64,000 bases of DNA from Meconema thalassinum. Taxonomy: Eukaryota > Arthropoda > Insecta > Orthoptera > Tettigoniidae. Made by a program: the position numbers and the translations under genes. The stretch covers positions 145,131,099-145,195,098 of the forward strand of contig OX336389.2 of the NCBI GenBank assembly GCA_946902985.2, given 5' to 3'. Positions 11,482-21,294 of the stretch are shown here, piece by piece. Each line of letters starts with the position of its first letter. Position 1 is the stretch's first letter. The notes beneath the pieces were generated by a model, which was not told where the DNA came from, did no database searches, and saw only the letters and a program-made list of their open reading frames with translations.

Positions 11482-12301
11482 CGTTGTGTTTGGTTGATTT
11501 CTTCTTCCCCGTTTTTTGAGGTTAAGTCTTTCCATTGCACCCACTGGTCACTTAGCAAGATTTTCTGGTATCCAACGCTAACATTGTTATTACCCTTTTC
11601 CCTTTCTTCCCTGGCTTTCTGTCTGAGTGATGCTTGGATTTCTCTTGATTTTATTGTTAGGTCATCATCTATGAATATGTCTTGTCCTCTCAGTTTGTGT
11701 TTGTTTCGGATTATTTTTAGTTTGTCTGCAAAATTTGTGAAACTGACTTTCACTAAACCTCTATTGTTTCTGTCTTTACCGACGTAGGTTGATTTTTCTG
11801 CCGTCACTTCTTTTTCTATCGTGTCCAATATCTTCTTGATTTTGTTCTTTAGTTCGTCTTTGTTACTTTCATCATTAGTGAATTCTTTACTTTTTACCAC
11901 TATGGTGTTCCTCCTTTCTCTCTTCGCCTGCTTTCTTTTTTCTTCTAAGTCATATATTATTTTGGATAATGTTTCTATATTTTCTTGTATTGTGTTTTCT
12001 GTATTAGTGATTTTTTGTTCTAATGAATCATTCGTTCTTTCGCAGTATTCATTTCTTTTTTTAATTTCCTTTCTCATGGACTGAATTTCCTCTCTTGTTT
12101 CTTGTTTAAACTCTTCAGTTTGCTTTTTCAAATCCTTAAGTTCTGATAGTATTTCAGAAAACATACATTTAATGTCGTCTCTTTTTAGGGTTTTACATTG
12201 TCTGTGTTTTCTTCTTCTCCCGAGCTTCCTGAGGTTGATATTTTGTTTTTTCTCTGTTTTTGCTTTATGTTTTTAGTTGAGGGCTGTGTTTTGGGTGTCA
12301 T
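11478..12301 (-). pseudogene. RTE LINE ORF1, coiled-coil RNA-binding-like protein (damaged)
   Basis: The start is ATG at 12,301, giving MTPKTQPSTKNIKQKQRKNK, as in copy B. A stop and frame change occur near 12,180, and from 12,164 the frame is open for 228 codons. The first part is a long heptad-rich coiled coil (SELKDLKKQTEEFKQETREE and on). A basic stretch and an RRM-like tail follow, with GLVKVSFTNFADKLKIIRNK and DIFIDDDLTIKSREIQ, as in LINE ORF1 proteins that coat RNA. It ends EEEINQTQR at 11,478, its TGA overlapping the ORF2 ATG. Confidence 0.8.
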
Positions 12302-13123
12302 GTTATTATATTTGCCAGTTACGTACTGTGATATATTTTAATCCTCTTTTTGGCGCGTGTAGTGTATTAATCTGCTTTTGCTTCATTCACTTCGTTTTTC
12401 AATATATTCCTCTCACACTCATTCGCTTCTATTTTGGTGCTAAAATATGCCTATGTATATTGTTAAAAGTCTTCACAGGTTGCTGGTTTTCTTGTGCGAG
12501 CTGATACTATGCCTGTGATTATTTCAGTAAAACGGTCGGAATGCGACGAATGACCGCTTTCGTTGTTGACAGGCCAGTGTCTTGTAAACGGTATGTCTAA
12601 TTGACCATACAGAGTTTCTTCTGGTCACATGTTATTTTTGTGGTAAGACATTCAGACGGTTATTTGTTGCTGTATGCGATTAGTGTTTTGGTGAGCTTTG
12701 TGATAATAACCTCACTTATCTCCTTCTGTTGTGCGATGTGATTAATTTCAGATATTTACCTACAATTTGGGTGATTCCTTGTTTTCATTCATTGTGTACG
12801 TCTTCCTCGGGTACTTTTTTCACTTTTAAGCTGCGCTGATATCGTTTTACCTTGTAACGGATCCAACAACTGTGGAGCTCGGAAATGCGCGTGTTTACTT
12901 GACAACCTCTGTCTGTGAACCGAGACCACATAAGGCTGCAATTATTATAATGTTTTGCAATGTCCTGTAGCCTATTGCCCAGGCTAATTTCAAAATTATA
13001 TGCCTTATTTTTGGAAGCTTTTAACAGGAACTTATCGATGCTTTTCAGGATTGTTCTCCTAAGCTCTCTCATTACCTTGACATTGACTTTTTGAAAAAAG
13101 ACTAACTGTCTTCCGGAAAGTTC
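12302..13123 (-). other. RTE LINE 5' leader with an open frame of 116 codons
   Basis: Upstream of ORF1, repeated at 54,443-55,262. An open minus-strand frame at 12,785-13,135 begins MKNHELSGRQLVFFQKVNV and includes SELHSCWIRYKVKRYQRSLK. In copy B the same DNA has several frame breaks, so selection for protein is not supported. It may be leader sequence or part of an older insertion. I recognise no domain. Confidence 0.4.
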
Positions 13124-13889
13124 ATGGTTCTTCATGTCTCACTGAGAGATATAATACGGAACGAAGATATAAGAAGGAGAACCGGCATGAAAGGCGCTAT
13201 GACAATAGCAGACCAGCTTAAATGGAAATGGGTTGGACATGTAGCGAGATTAGATCCCAACCGATGGACGTACAAAATCACGATGTGGGACACAAGAACG
13301 GGAAGACGAAAAGTTGGGATTCAAAGAATCAGATGGGCAGACATGTTCGTAAAATGGGGAGGAAAACAATGGACAAGAACAGCAAAGATGAGGCAGGAGT
13401 GGAAAGACCTAGGGAAATTCACATGCAGTGACCAATAAAACAATGCATCAATTAGAAAGACACCGTTCGGTGCACATGCAGCAAAAACGGTGCATATGTC
13501 CGGTGTGAAATAAAGGCTTCTCACAGAGCAGTGACTTCAAGAAGCACAGCCTTGTTCATACTGGAGTGAAGGAATACACTTGTAGCACTTGTGGGATGTC
13601 CTTTGCACGGCGAACAGAGCTCATCGAACGGTATCACCAGAATCAATGAACGAATGTGTTTCTATATAACAGATTGTTGAAGCGAATGTTATACCAGCGC
13701 AATATAATTTACTTAATTTTTAATCAGCTACACATCTATATAGTAGGCCCAATCAGAAAGAATGACCCCGAGTGCTCCTCAGGGCTTGCTCACCTGATGA
13801 GTTAAAACTGATCAATTCCCTGCAAATTTCAAGAGGCCATAGCCCTTATGCGATTAGCAAGGCTATTTATTATTATTTATTATTTTTAA
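13124..13889 (+). mobile_element. 5'-truncated RTE LINE copy, plus strand (A)
   Basis: It begins inside the end of ORF2. The open frame 13,124-13,438 reads LHVSLRD, then WVGHVARLDPNRWTYKITMW and GGKQWTRTAKMRQEWKDLGK, ending TCSDQ. The 3' region carries the zinc-finger remnant. It ends with GCCATAGCCCTTATGCGATT and a TTATTATTTATTATT tail near 13,860-13,889. It lies head to head with the near-full-length minus copy. Truncation at the 5' end is the usual result of incomplete target-primed reverse transcription. Confidence 0.85.
13506..13640 (+). pseudogene. C2H2 zinc-finger segment in the 3' region of the truncated RTE copy
   Basis: This is open across the stretch GFSQSSDFKKHSLVHTG, then VKEYTCSTCGMSFARRTEL and IERYHQN. 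The linker-finger pattern HTG-x-K-x-Y-x-C-x2-C is clear. The final histidines are altered (ERYHQN instead of H-x3-H), so the finger is unlikely to fold. It matches the segments at 8,405-8,560, 50,792-50,945 and 55,655-55,790. Confidence 0.75.
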
Positions 13890-14671
13890 AATGCATAATT
13901 TTAACAGCACTTTCATGAACTCTTCCATGTGGCAAAATTAAACTGAAGTAAAATTTGGAAACGGCATGCTAATATATAACACATAGGCTATAAGAAGGAA
14001 TAACATCTCAACACTAAGGTTTATATGTTGAAAGGTTCCGGAAAGATAGGGAAATTGTAGTCCCCTTAGAACAACATTTTAGTGACAAATTTCAAGCAGG
14101 ATTTTTCCTGTTGTATGAACTTGCCAGTACCACAGCATTCCTCTTCTTCCCTTTGACGCACTAGCATCCATTTTGCTGCTCTTCCACGTCCCTTATCCCC
14201 ATGCTCCTAGCGCAGCCCTTTTATTATATTTTTAAGCTTTTATCGTCTAATAAAAAGAGTTGTTCCGTGAAGAACTAAATAGCCTATTGTCATATAGGCC
14301 AATCCGACTTACGCAAATTGCCTCAATAGATATTGGGAACTGTGAAAATATTTCATATGGTCACTATGTTGGATTTTATATATACAGTAGACCTTCGAGT
14401 TATGTAGGCTATATGAAGATTATTGTGTAGGTGTTTATTCCAACTTCAATCTCATGAAGTAGCCTAGCCTAAAAACGAGATTTTAATTTTCTTCTCAGCC
14501 TCCATCTTGTGGTTACGAAAATAATTTAAATGAATTAGATGCCATTGGATTAGAATTTATATAATCATATACCGTATTAATTTTCACTGCGATCGGATAG
14601 TTAAATCACGAGAAACGTCCATTTGAATATTTGAAATTCGTGTCACCGCCATGTTGGATTTGTGCTCACCA
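13890..14671. other. Spacer, no gene seen
   Basis: AT-rich sequence present in both copies up to about 14,670 (56,030-56,849 in B). It contains the start of a family of repeats with ATTGGGAACTGTGAAAATAT and CCGCCATGTTGGATTTGTG. Confidence 0.45.
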
Positions 14672-17251
14672 TGTTATTGAACGTCCCATAGGTGAACTTA
14701 TGCTTGTAGCCTCTATACACATGCCAAATTTCAGTTTGATTGCTGCCATAGATTAATAGATATTGAGAACCATCTAAATATTTCGGTTAGTCGCCATGTC
14801 GGAATATAATGACTAATATGCAGGCCATGGAGTTATGTACTATTGGATGAGGATTATTGGGTACGTTCATTATTCAAACGTTGATTTCGACCGCATGATT
14901 AGAACACACGAATTAAGAATTTAATTTTGTAATTTCGCACAACCGCCATCATGAGGTTACGTAAACAATTGAACTAAATTAGATGTCAGTGCATTGCAAT
15001 TTTTATAGTAATTTCCTGTACCAAGTTTCACTGCGTTCGGATGGTTAAATCGCGAGAATAGTCTATTAAAATGTTTCAATTCGCTTGGCCACGATGTTCG
15101 TTTTGTACTTAACAGGGCTTGGAAAGAGATATCGGTGAACGTCCTGTAGTGCCCTTTACCACTGAACAAAATTTCTGGGTGCTATGAGTAATAGCTTCGG
15201 AGATATAGGATGCCGGTGAAATATTTCGAACAACTGCCATGTTGGATTGGTGAGACGTAATAAGATTTGCAGGGCACGGTCTGGGTCGGATGCAATAGTA
15301 ATTTCACCTTACCGAATTTCATTGAAATCGCTCCAGCCGTTTAGACGTTATTAGGGAGGGACATACACACGGACGCACACACATAGCCTACACACACACG
15401 CACGCAGACAAAAGGTATTCTCATCAACCTATTTTTTTTTTTCATAAATGAAAATAGGCTCATAAAAATATTTTTTGGTGGGTTTACTAATAGGACGCAT
15501 GATTGTGGGAAAGTATTAGGAAAAAGAATCAGTAGATTAATATGGCACTAAGACAACATTTTGATTTTTTAATGAGTCGGGGCATTCCAGAAGTGAAGCA
15601 AGTAAAATATCCTAAATGACAAACCGTTTAGTTAGGCTATTTGTATACAATGTTGAACCGTTTGGAGTCAGCACGCTAATTTTGTAGCTTATCCAATATC
15701 TTCATTAACCTACTTCAAACAGCACTCTGATTAGTTTATTCGTTTCTATCACAGAACGACGGAGGAGACGCAAACAATTAGATCATTTTAATGGCTCGGA
15801 ACTCCTTGGTCAACTATACCGTGTAGGCCTACTAGGTGGTTGTTGAATTTTTCTGATAACCTGTGTTTCTGAGTTGACTGTAGTATTGTGTAGGCTAGGA
15901 ATGGGGTAGGTGTCCCTGGGCTTGGAACAAGGTAGCACACCACCATTTGCCTGGGGAAAAGGCCACTAGCCGCTGCCGGTGTCAGGATTCGATATTTCAA
16001 TATGCAGACTTGCAGCTCCTCCGTTCTGTCACGTGTGGGATTTTTAAAACTACCATGTGTGAGACTAAGAGACTAAGAGGTGCTTACCCGACCCGAGAGG
16101 AGGGCTCGCCCCATATGTCCAAATTCGCGTGTTTGATCCAGGCCGATTTGGTGGATTTCTTAGATGCTCAATATGTCGTATGAATATTACATAGGCTACA
16201 GTATGCAGTTACTTGGATGTTTTGCAAATTTAAATCTTGGCATGTTTTCCGTATCTGTGAGAGCCAATTTGATAACCGTCAATAGTGGATCCAAGTTATG
16301 TACGGTGTTAACTGTCCGGATAAGTGACTAGTCTGCGTACAACAAAGAACTCAAATGGACAAACAAACAAACAAGGAAGAAATGAAATGAGAACTACTGC
16401 AAGGGTCCAAGCCCTTTGAATTTGGGGGGTGATGTGACGCGGGAGGGGGGAGGAGAAGGGCCTGTCAACAGCTCGCCGTGTTATCCGGAATTCCTGACTA
16501 TTCCAGTACTCATAACATAGGGCCGTTGCCTAAACCACTGTGGTGTTACGAATGAGTGAGTGGGTCACTGACCCAAGTATTTGGTTCTGTTACTACGCAC
16601 GGACCGGGTACCCTCATCACTCATCACCATCACTCCTCATCGTCCGCGATCCACATTCCTCTCAGATTCACGGAGCTTGGACTCAAGCAGTAACTACCTA
16701 ATTTATACATATATTTCAATAAAATCTGCTCTTAAAATCTTAAAGTTTTGAATGAATCCGCTTTCACTTCGGTGCTGGGGTTCTTGAGTTACACGTTTAT
16801 AAAGCATGAGATGAGATAATCAGTGACAGTGGCTACGCGGCATCTCCAATCGTCAGGCTTGAGAACTGTCATTGTTCTTCATTCGTAATACAGATTTTAG
16901 TCATTTCCCATCATTAGTTCCTTAACACGCTGAGCCTCAGCCTAGCCAGGGATCAATGGAGGAACACCCTACTAGGAGCGACATGGCTGGTCTACAAGGT
17001 ATTTGAGAAGGAGTAAGTAAATGCAATTGAGGGTTATGTCATGCAAAAATGTAGGCTATCTCCCACAACATCTTTACGCTGTAGGCCTATGAACCCTCAA
17101 TTCCGCCACTCATGTAGATAATTTACTACCGTACCATTAAAAAAATACTCTGTTGCTGCTGGAATTCCATAAATACATCAGATTAATTATATTTCCTTCC
17201 TAAAGTGTCTGCAACTTTCTCTTCCCATAACCAAGTTTGCTGACATCAACA
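14672..17251. other. 2.58-kb block present in A and absent from B
   Basis: B passes directly from TTTGTGCTCACCA to GCATCATTTCTTG (56,849/56,850), while A has 2,580 bp between these points. The block holds two further partial units of the roughly 420-bp repeat family (up to about 15,420, ending in CA-rich sequence), a relative of 6,830-7,200 at 15,840-16,260, and otherwise nothing coding. No terminal inverted repeats or target duplication are seen, so loss from B is more likely than insertion in A. Confidence 0.7.
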
Positions 17252-17319
17252 GCATCATTTCTTGGCTGTGAATAATTGTTTAGCAATACATTGGTAATAA
17301 CTATAAGTTTTTTTTTCAC

Positions 17320-17871
17320 TTAATAGACTAATTTCCACTCCACAAAGCACACTTCATTTGGGAAACCAGGATGACCAAACAAAATTGTTTTAGACACAAC
17401 TACTAACGCCCTGTTTTGATCTTGACACCTTAAAAACATGTCTTCATTAGCATCATTGGAGATCAATGCACTTAGGACACAGCTAGCAGTGTCAGCAATG
17501 TGGTACTCTAGGTCGGATGGAACAGTGAGACCAACAGGCTTGGTTTCAGGAAAAGACAAGCATGACGGCAAAAATCTGGAAAAATTGTAGGCAGGGCTCT
17601 TGATGCCAATTTCAATCTATTCCATTCTACAGATGAGTCCTTATATTTCTCTGCTATAATAATATCACTTTCGTGAAAATGATTTGTGCAAACTACAGAC
17701 CATTTCGAAGGTGTACAGTCCTTCCGAGGAATTTTCTAATCCAGGCCTGGCGTAGATTTTCGTCACTTGGGAACCTAAACACTGGTGTGTAGTCTCCCTT
17801 ACTTGGATAATTTGCGTTAGAGTTACGGAAACAACATTTACCTGGCAGTGTTACGGTGCTGAAACATTCCT
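17320..17871 (-). pseudogene. THAP zinc-finger exon, copy A (frameshifted)
   Basis: THAP domains are C2CH zinc fingers that bind DNA, found in transcription regulators and P-element-type transposases. Reading down from a splice acceptor (GATTTTCTAG, exon from 17,871), the frame gives LPGKCCFRNSNANY, then TPVFRFPSDENLRQAWIRK. It then loses one base relative to copy B. The next frame continues with KWSVVCTNHFHESDIII (the C-x2-H pair) and LPTIFPDF, a common post-THAP motif. After another one-base slip it continues as LPSCLSFPETKPVGLTVPSD and ends VEWKLVY at 17,320. The second zinc cysteine is serine here. The family call is firm, and the gene it came from is unknown. Confidence 0.8.
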
Positions 17872-17889
17872 AGAAAATCAAAGTTTAAA

Positions 17890-18180
17890 ACATGAAGTAC
17901 ATGTCATACCGTATTTAAAAATACCGGTACCATATTTGCTCGATATAAAGCACACTCGTAATTGTGTTCTCGATTAGGGATTACAGTTAAAAAACTCACA
18001 TGGAAAGGTAGTATAAACGCTGCTATAAAGCGTAAGAGACAAAATATATAAGGAAATATCCCTGTGAGATAAACAAGAACACCTGCCAGACTGAACGTTC
18101 CCTTCGTGTTCCCGCTTGACAAGGATAGCCCTATGACTGATGAATATGTTTCCAAGTCTCAGCCTTCCGACCTGTCTAGA
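17890..18180. other. Upstream of the THAP exon; short palindrome
   Basis: This is probably intron or 5' region of the THAP gene. It contains an inverted pair, TACCGTATTT and AAATACCGGTA (about 17,907-17,929), followed by CCATATTTGCTCGATATAAA. That resembles the ends of some small DNA elements but is not proof of one. The 83-codon minus frame at 17,904-18,155 has a hydrophobic stretch but only follows the duplicated DNA. Confidence 0.4.
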
Positions 18181-18189
18181 GTCGACCGT

Positions 18190-18600
18190 GTGACGTCACT
18201 TGTTGTTGTTGATGTTGTTGTTGTTACAAGATGGCGGCCAAGATGGTAGCCAAAATGGCGGGCCAAGAGAGTGTGACGTCACAACGAGGTGTGATCGGAA
18301 AGTTCCAAAATGTTTACCCATGGCCTACTTTCCTGATGACGTCACAACGAGGTGTGATCAAAAATTTTCAAAATGTTGCTCCATAGTCTACTTTCCTGGT
18401 GACGTCACAACGAGGTGTGATCAAAAAATTCCAAAAATGTCGTCCCATAGCCTACTTTCTTGGTGACATCACAACGAGGAGTAATCAAAAAGTTTCAAAA
18501 TGTTGATTCATAGCTTACTTTCATGGTGACGTCACAACGAGGTGTGATCAAAACGTTCCAAAATGTTGACTCATAGCCTACTTTCCTGTTCACATCACAT
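18190..18600. repeat. CRE-like minisatellite, right arm A, with YY1-like sites
   Basis: Six TGACGTCA-type units lie inverted relative to 5,931-6,375, starting at 18,191. ACAAGATGGCGGCCAAGATG near 18,226 resembles YY1/Pho sites. The array lies directly 5' of the THAP exon on that gene's strand. It is followed at 18,597-18,720 by one unit of the 152-bp repeat that is expanded in unit 2. Confidence 0.88.
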
Positions 18601-18900
18601 ACTAACCCGCCATACATTCAGGGGCAAAGTCGATATCTCCCGAACGCAAGGTCGGATTTTGTCGAATGAGGTGTCGTTGAACTCGAGCCGACACTCTCTT
18701 TCCAATCAATAACCTATACCCCCCCCCCAAACAAGACCTACCCCTACTAGGCGGTGAAATTGTAATTTTTCGAAAATCTGGGAGTTTGATTGCTAATTGG
18801 GAATTAAACATTGTTACACATAAAGCGCATGCATACAGCCGATTACCGCTATGATTTAACAATTTTGTTTTTGTTTTAACGCATGCGCTCCTGTTTTTGT
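18601..18900. other. Single 152-bp repeat unit and spacer
   Basis: CCGCCATACATTCAGGGGC and GGTCGGATTTTG mark one unit of the 152-bp repeat. A C-run near 18,720 follows. No gene is seen. The copy-B equivalent is 58,190-58,490. Confidence 0.6.
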
Positions 18901-19260
18901 AAGAGGGTGGGTGATTAATCGCAGAGGCTTATGCAGCGGCCATGCATGCCAGTGTCATTCATTGCAATTTGATGAATCATGGATCGCAGAGGCTTATGCG
19001 ATTACCACGCTTGCCAATGCATTCATCGCTATTTGATAAATCATGGATTGTTCTGTAATGATTGAAAAACAATTGCATGAATGATTGATGAGCCACAGGA
19101 CATGCCATCGACCAAGATAATAGCCATGCTTGCAAATACATTAGTCGATATTTTAATGAACCATGAATCGCAGAGGCTTTTGCCATGGTTTGTAGCAGGC
19201 AATCCAACTCGAGATACTTTAAGCCAAAGCCTAGCGCGCTAACGAGTTAGCTATGGGATG
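18900..19260 (-). repeat. Inverted tRNA-like units, right arm A
   Basis: CGCAGAGGCTTATG repeats are followed by AAGCCTAGCGCGCTAACGAG, the complement of the tRNA-like A box seen at 4,600-5,340. This shows the right arm is inverted relative to the left. Confidence 0.65.
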
Positions 19261-19264
19261 AGAA

Positions 19265-19760
19265 ACAGAGTCGACTGCTAAAGCCTGTCGCACTTTTCTG
19301 GGGGAATAATTAAATGAATAAGTGATGAAATGAAATGAAAGTGGAAAGTTTTGCTCTACTGAGCGATCAGGGAATGGAATGAATGGACCTCCCCATTTAG
19401 CGATGATGGTATGAAACCATGTAGGCTGCTTAAACCTGTTGCACTCCCTTGGAGCAATGATTAAATTAATAACAAATTAAATGAAATAATAGTGTAAAGT
19501 GTTGGTTGACCAACTTGGTTAGGGAAGGGAATGAATGAATGAAGTCCTCATTTAGCAGCGAGGATATGAAACGGTGTTGACTGCTAAAGCCTGTCGCACT
19601 TTCCTGGCACTGATTAAATGAAAGTCAGCTGAAATGAAATGATAGTGTAAAGTATTGCTTGATTGATCGGGTCAGGGAATGGAATGAGTAAAGTCTCCAT
19701 TAAACAGTGAGGATATGAAACGGTGCCGGCTACTAAAGCCTGTCGCACTCGCCTAGGAAA
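19265..19760 (-). repeat. Roughly 150-bp repeat units, inverted, right arm A
   Basis: Four units contain TAAAGCCTGTCGCACT and GAGGATATGAAACGGTG, the complement of the family at 3,860-4,235. Confidence 0.7.
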
Positions 19761-19789
19761 ATGATGATAAGAAAGACAAATGAAATAAA

Positions 19790-20015
19790 ATGATTGTGGA
19801 GAGTGTTGCTAGAATGAAATAGTAACAGGGAAAACCGGAGTAGCTAGAGATTGGAAGAGAACAAGAGTTAACCAAGTGTGGTCGAGAGAAAAGAAGACGG
19901 AGAGGAGCCCGGCACAAGTAAGTGGAAGCATTGCTGAACACACCTGGATCCCTGTGGTCGCTAACCCACGTTCCACTAGATGTAAGTCCCCGGAGAGAAA
20001 CTTGAAACACTACTG
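19790..20015 (-). repeat. Dispersed repeat P, inverted
   Basis: The complement contains GTTAACTCTTGTTCTCTTCC and matches 2,575-2,840. The open frames on both strands here are by-products. Confidence 0.6.
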
Positions 20016-20199
20016 CTTGCTGGCAGGCATGGAGTGTAACCTTGGGATAATGAAAACTGAAACTCTTGCATGATGCCAGTGTTAAATTACACATTCTCTA
20101 AACACGCTGCCTGTCAGATAACATGCAAGAAGATAGTATGTATCTCTGTATGAATTATTGAATATTAAAAGGAAATCGACTGTGGATCTATTGAAAAGG

Positions 20200-20650
20200 A
20201 ATCGTCTTGGTATTTGCCTGGTGGTGAAAATGGAAAATCACGAAAACCCATTTTCAGAATGACTCAGGTGGGATTCACACTCACACTTTCTCAATGTCAG
20301 CGAGGCATGAGGTAGCATGTTAGCACTCTCGATCACTGCAGCTGGTAATGTTGATTTTACCCTCTCTAAGGTTAGCTTTTCCATGAACTAAGCATGGAAT
20401 CCTGCCTCTACCGCCATTAAAGTAGGGAGAGATGACCTGAGAGTTTTACTGTTTTAAAGGAAAGGATCCACTCTCAAGTTACCTTTGTAGCGTAGCGGTT
20501 AGCATTATTAGCTGCCACCCCAGAGATACTGGGTTTGATTCCCAGCTCTGTCATGAAATCTGAAAAGTGATATGAGGATTGAAACAGGGTCTACTTAGCC
20601 TTGGGATGACTCAAATGTGTACAGGAGGATTTGATTTTTAATTCAGCCAT
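20200..20650 (+). mobile_element. tRNA-derived SINE (plus) and associated body
   Basis: GTAGCGTAGCGGTTAGC is followed by a B box with one change, GGGTTTGATTCCC, at about 20,531-20,543, then CTCTGTCATGAAATCTGAA. This is the family of 3,130-3,452 in the other orientation. The preceding 20,200-20,350 shares body sequence (TTTTCAGAATGACTCAGGTG). Confidence 0.7.
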
Positions 20651-21294
20651 TCAGGAAGTGGTTTTCAGTGGGTGCAAAAGTGGGTGCATAAGTGGATGCA
20701 AATGTAGGTACAAAAGTGGGTGCAAACGTGGGTGCAAAATTGTGTGAAAAGGTAGATGGAAATTAGGGTGGAAAAGTGGGTGTAAATGAGGGTGCAGTTT
20801 AAAGTAGGCACAATTTTTACTAGAATGTGATTTGAGTAAATGTAATTTCTAAATCCAAGTAGTGAGTAGTCGGTTGGTTTTGATCTTTTGCATGCATAGA
20901 CATGCCACATACACTGGTGATGGATACTCATGGCTTTAAGGTCAATGTATTTGATTGAGTGAGAACCATAGTTAGAATGAATACCCTTAATCTTAGAACA
21001 TGATTAAAGTAGTATTTCATTTTATATAGTGCTAACCAATGTCTACGGTTAGTAAAGTTCACTCGATAATATAAATAATAGTTTAAAGTGGGTGCAAAGT
21101 TAGGTGCAAAAGTGGATGCAAATGTAGGTGCAAAAGTGGATGCAAAAGTGGGTGCAGTTTATAGTAGGCACCATTTTTACTAGAATGTGATTTGAGTAAA
21201 TGTAATTTCTAAATCCAAGTAGTGAGTAGTCGATTGGATTTGATCTATGCACACGTAAACATATCACATACACTGGTGATGGATACTCAAGGCT
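20650..21294. repeat. Two roughly 412-bp units with 12-bp core (copy A)
   Basis: Each unit has a run of a 12-bp motif (GGTGCAAAAGTG variants) followed by GTAGGCACAATTTTTACTAG, CACTGGTGATGGATACTCA and CATAGTGCTAACCAATGTC. Copy B has four units (60,250-61,620). The periodic translations seen here are not genes. Confidence 0.85.

Larger units (their letters stand above)
7701..13123 (-). mobile_element. RTE-type LINE, near full length, decayed (copy A)
   Basis: A minus-strand non-LTR retrotransposon. Its 3' end is an (ATT)n-like tail at 7,701-7,735, typical of RTE elements. Going upstream it has a long 3' region with a decayed zinc finger, ORF2 (endonuclease and reverse transcriptase), ORF1 (coiled coil) and about 0.8 kb of 5' leader. 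The C-terminal block of ORF2 (GCQTWALTSKQRQMIQR, then WVGHVARLDPNRW in the better copy) resembles RTE/BovB elements. Several stops and frameshifts make it inactive. It meets a 5'-truncated plus-strand relative head to head at about 13,124. Confidence 0.85.

Noticed and set aside
10114..12504. Plus-strand hydrophobic frames in the RTE LINE
   Set aside because: They are antisense of ORF1 and ORF2; the hydrophobic character reflects the complement of lysine- and glutamate-rich codons.
7701..13889. Single LINE inserted by twin priming
   Set aside because: Both halves have their own 3' tail, and the minus copy is near full length; one twin-priming event leaves only one tail.
17904..18155. Small membrane protein of 83 residues conserved between A and B
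   Set aside because: Its conservation equals that of the surrounding duplicated DNA, and it lies in the probable 5' region or intron of the THAP exon.
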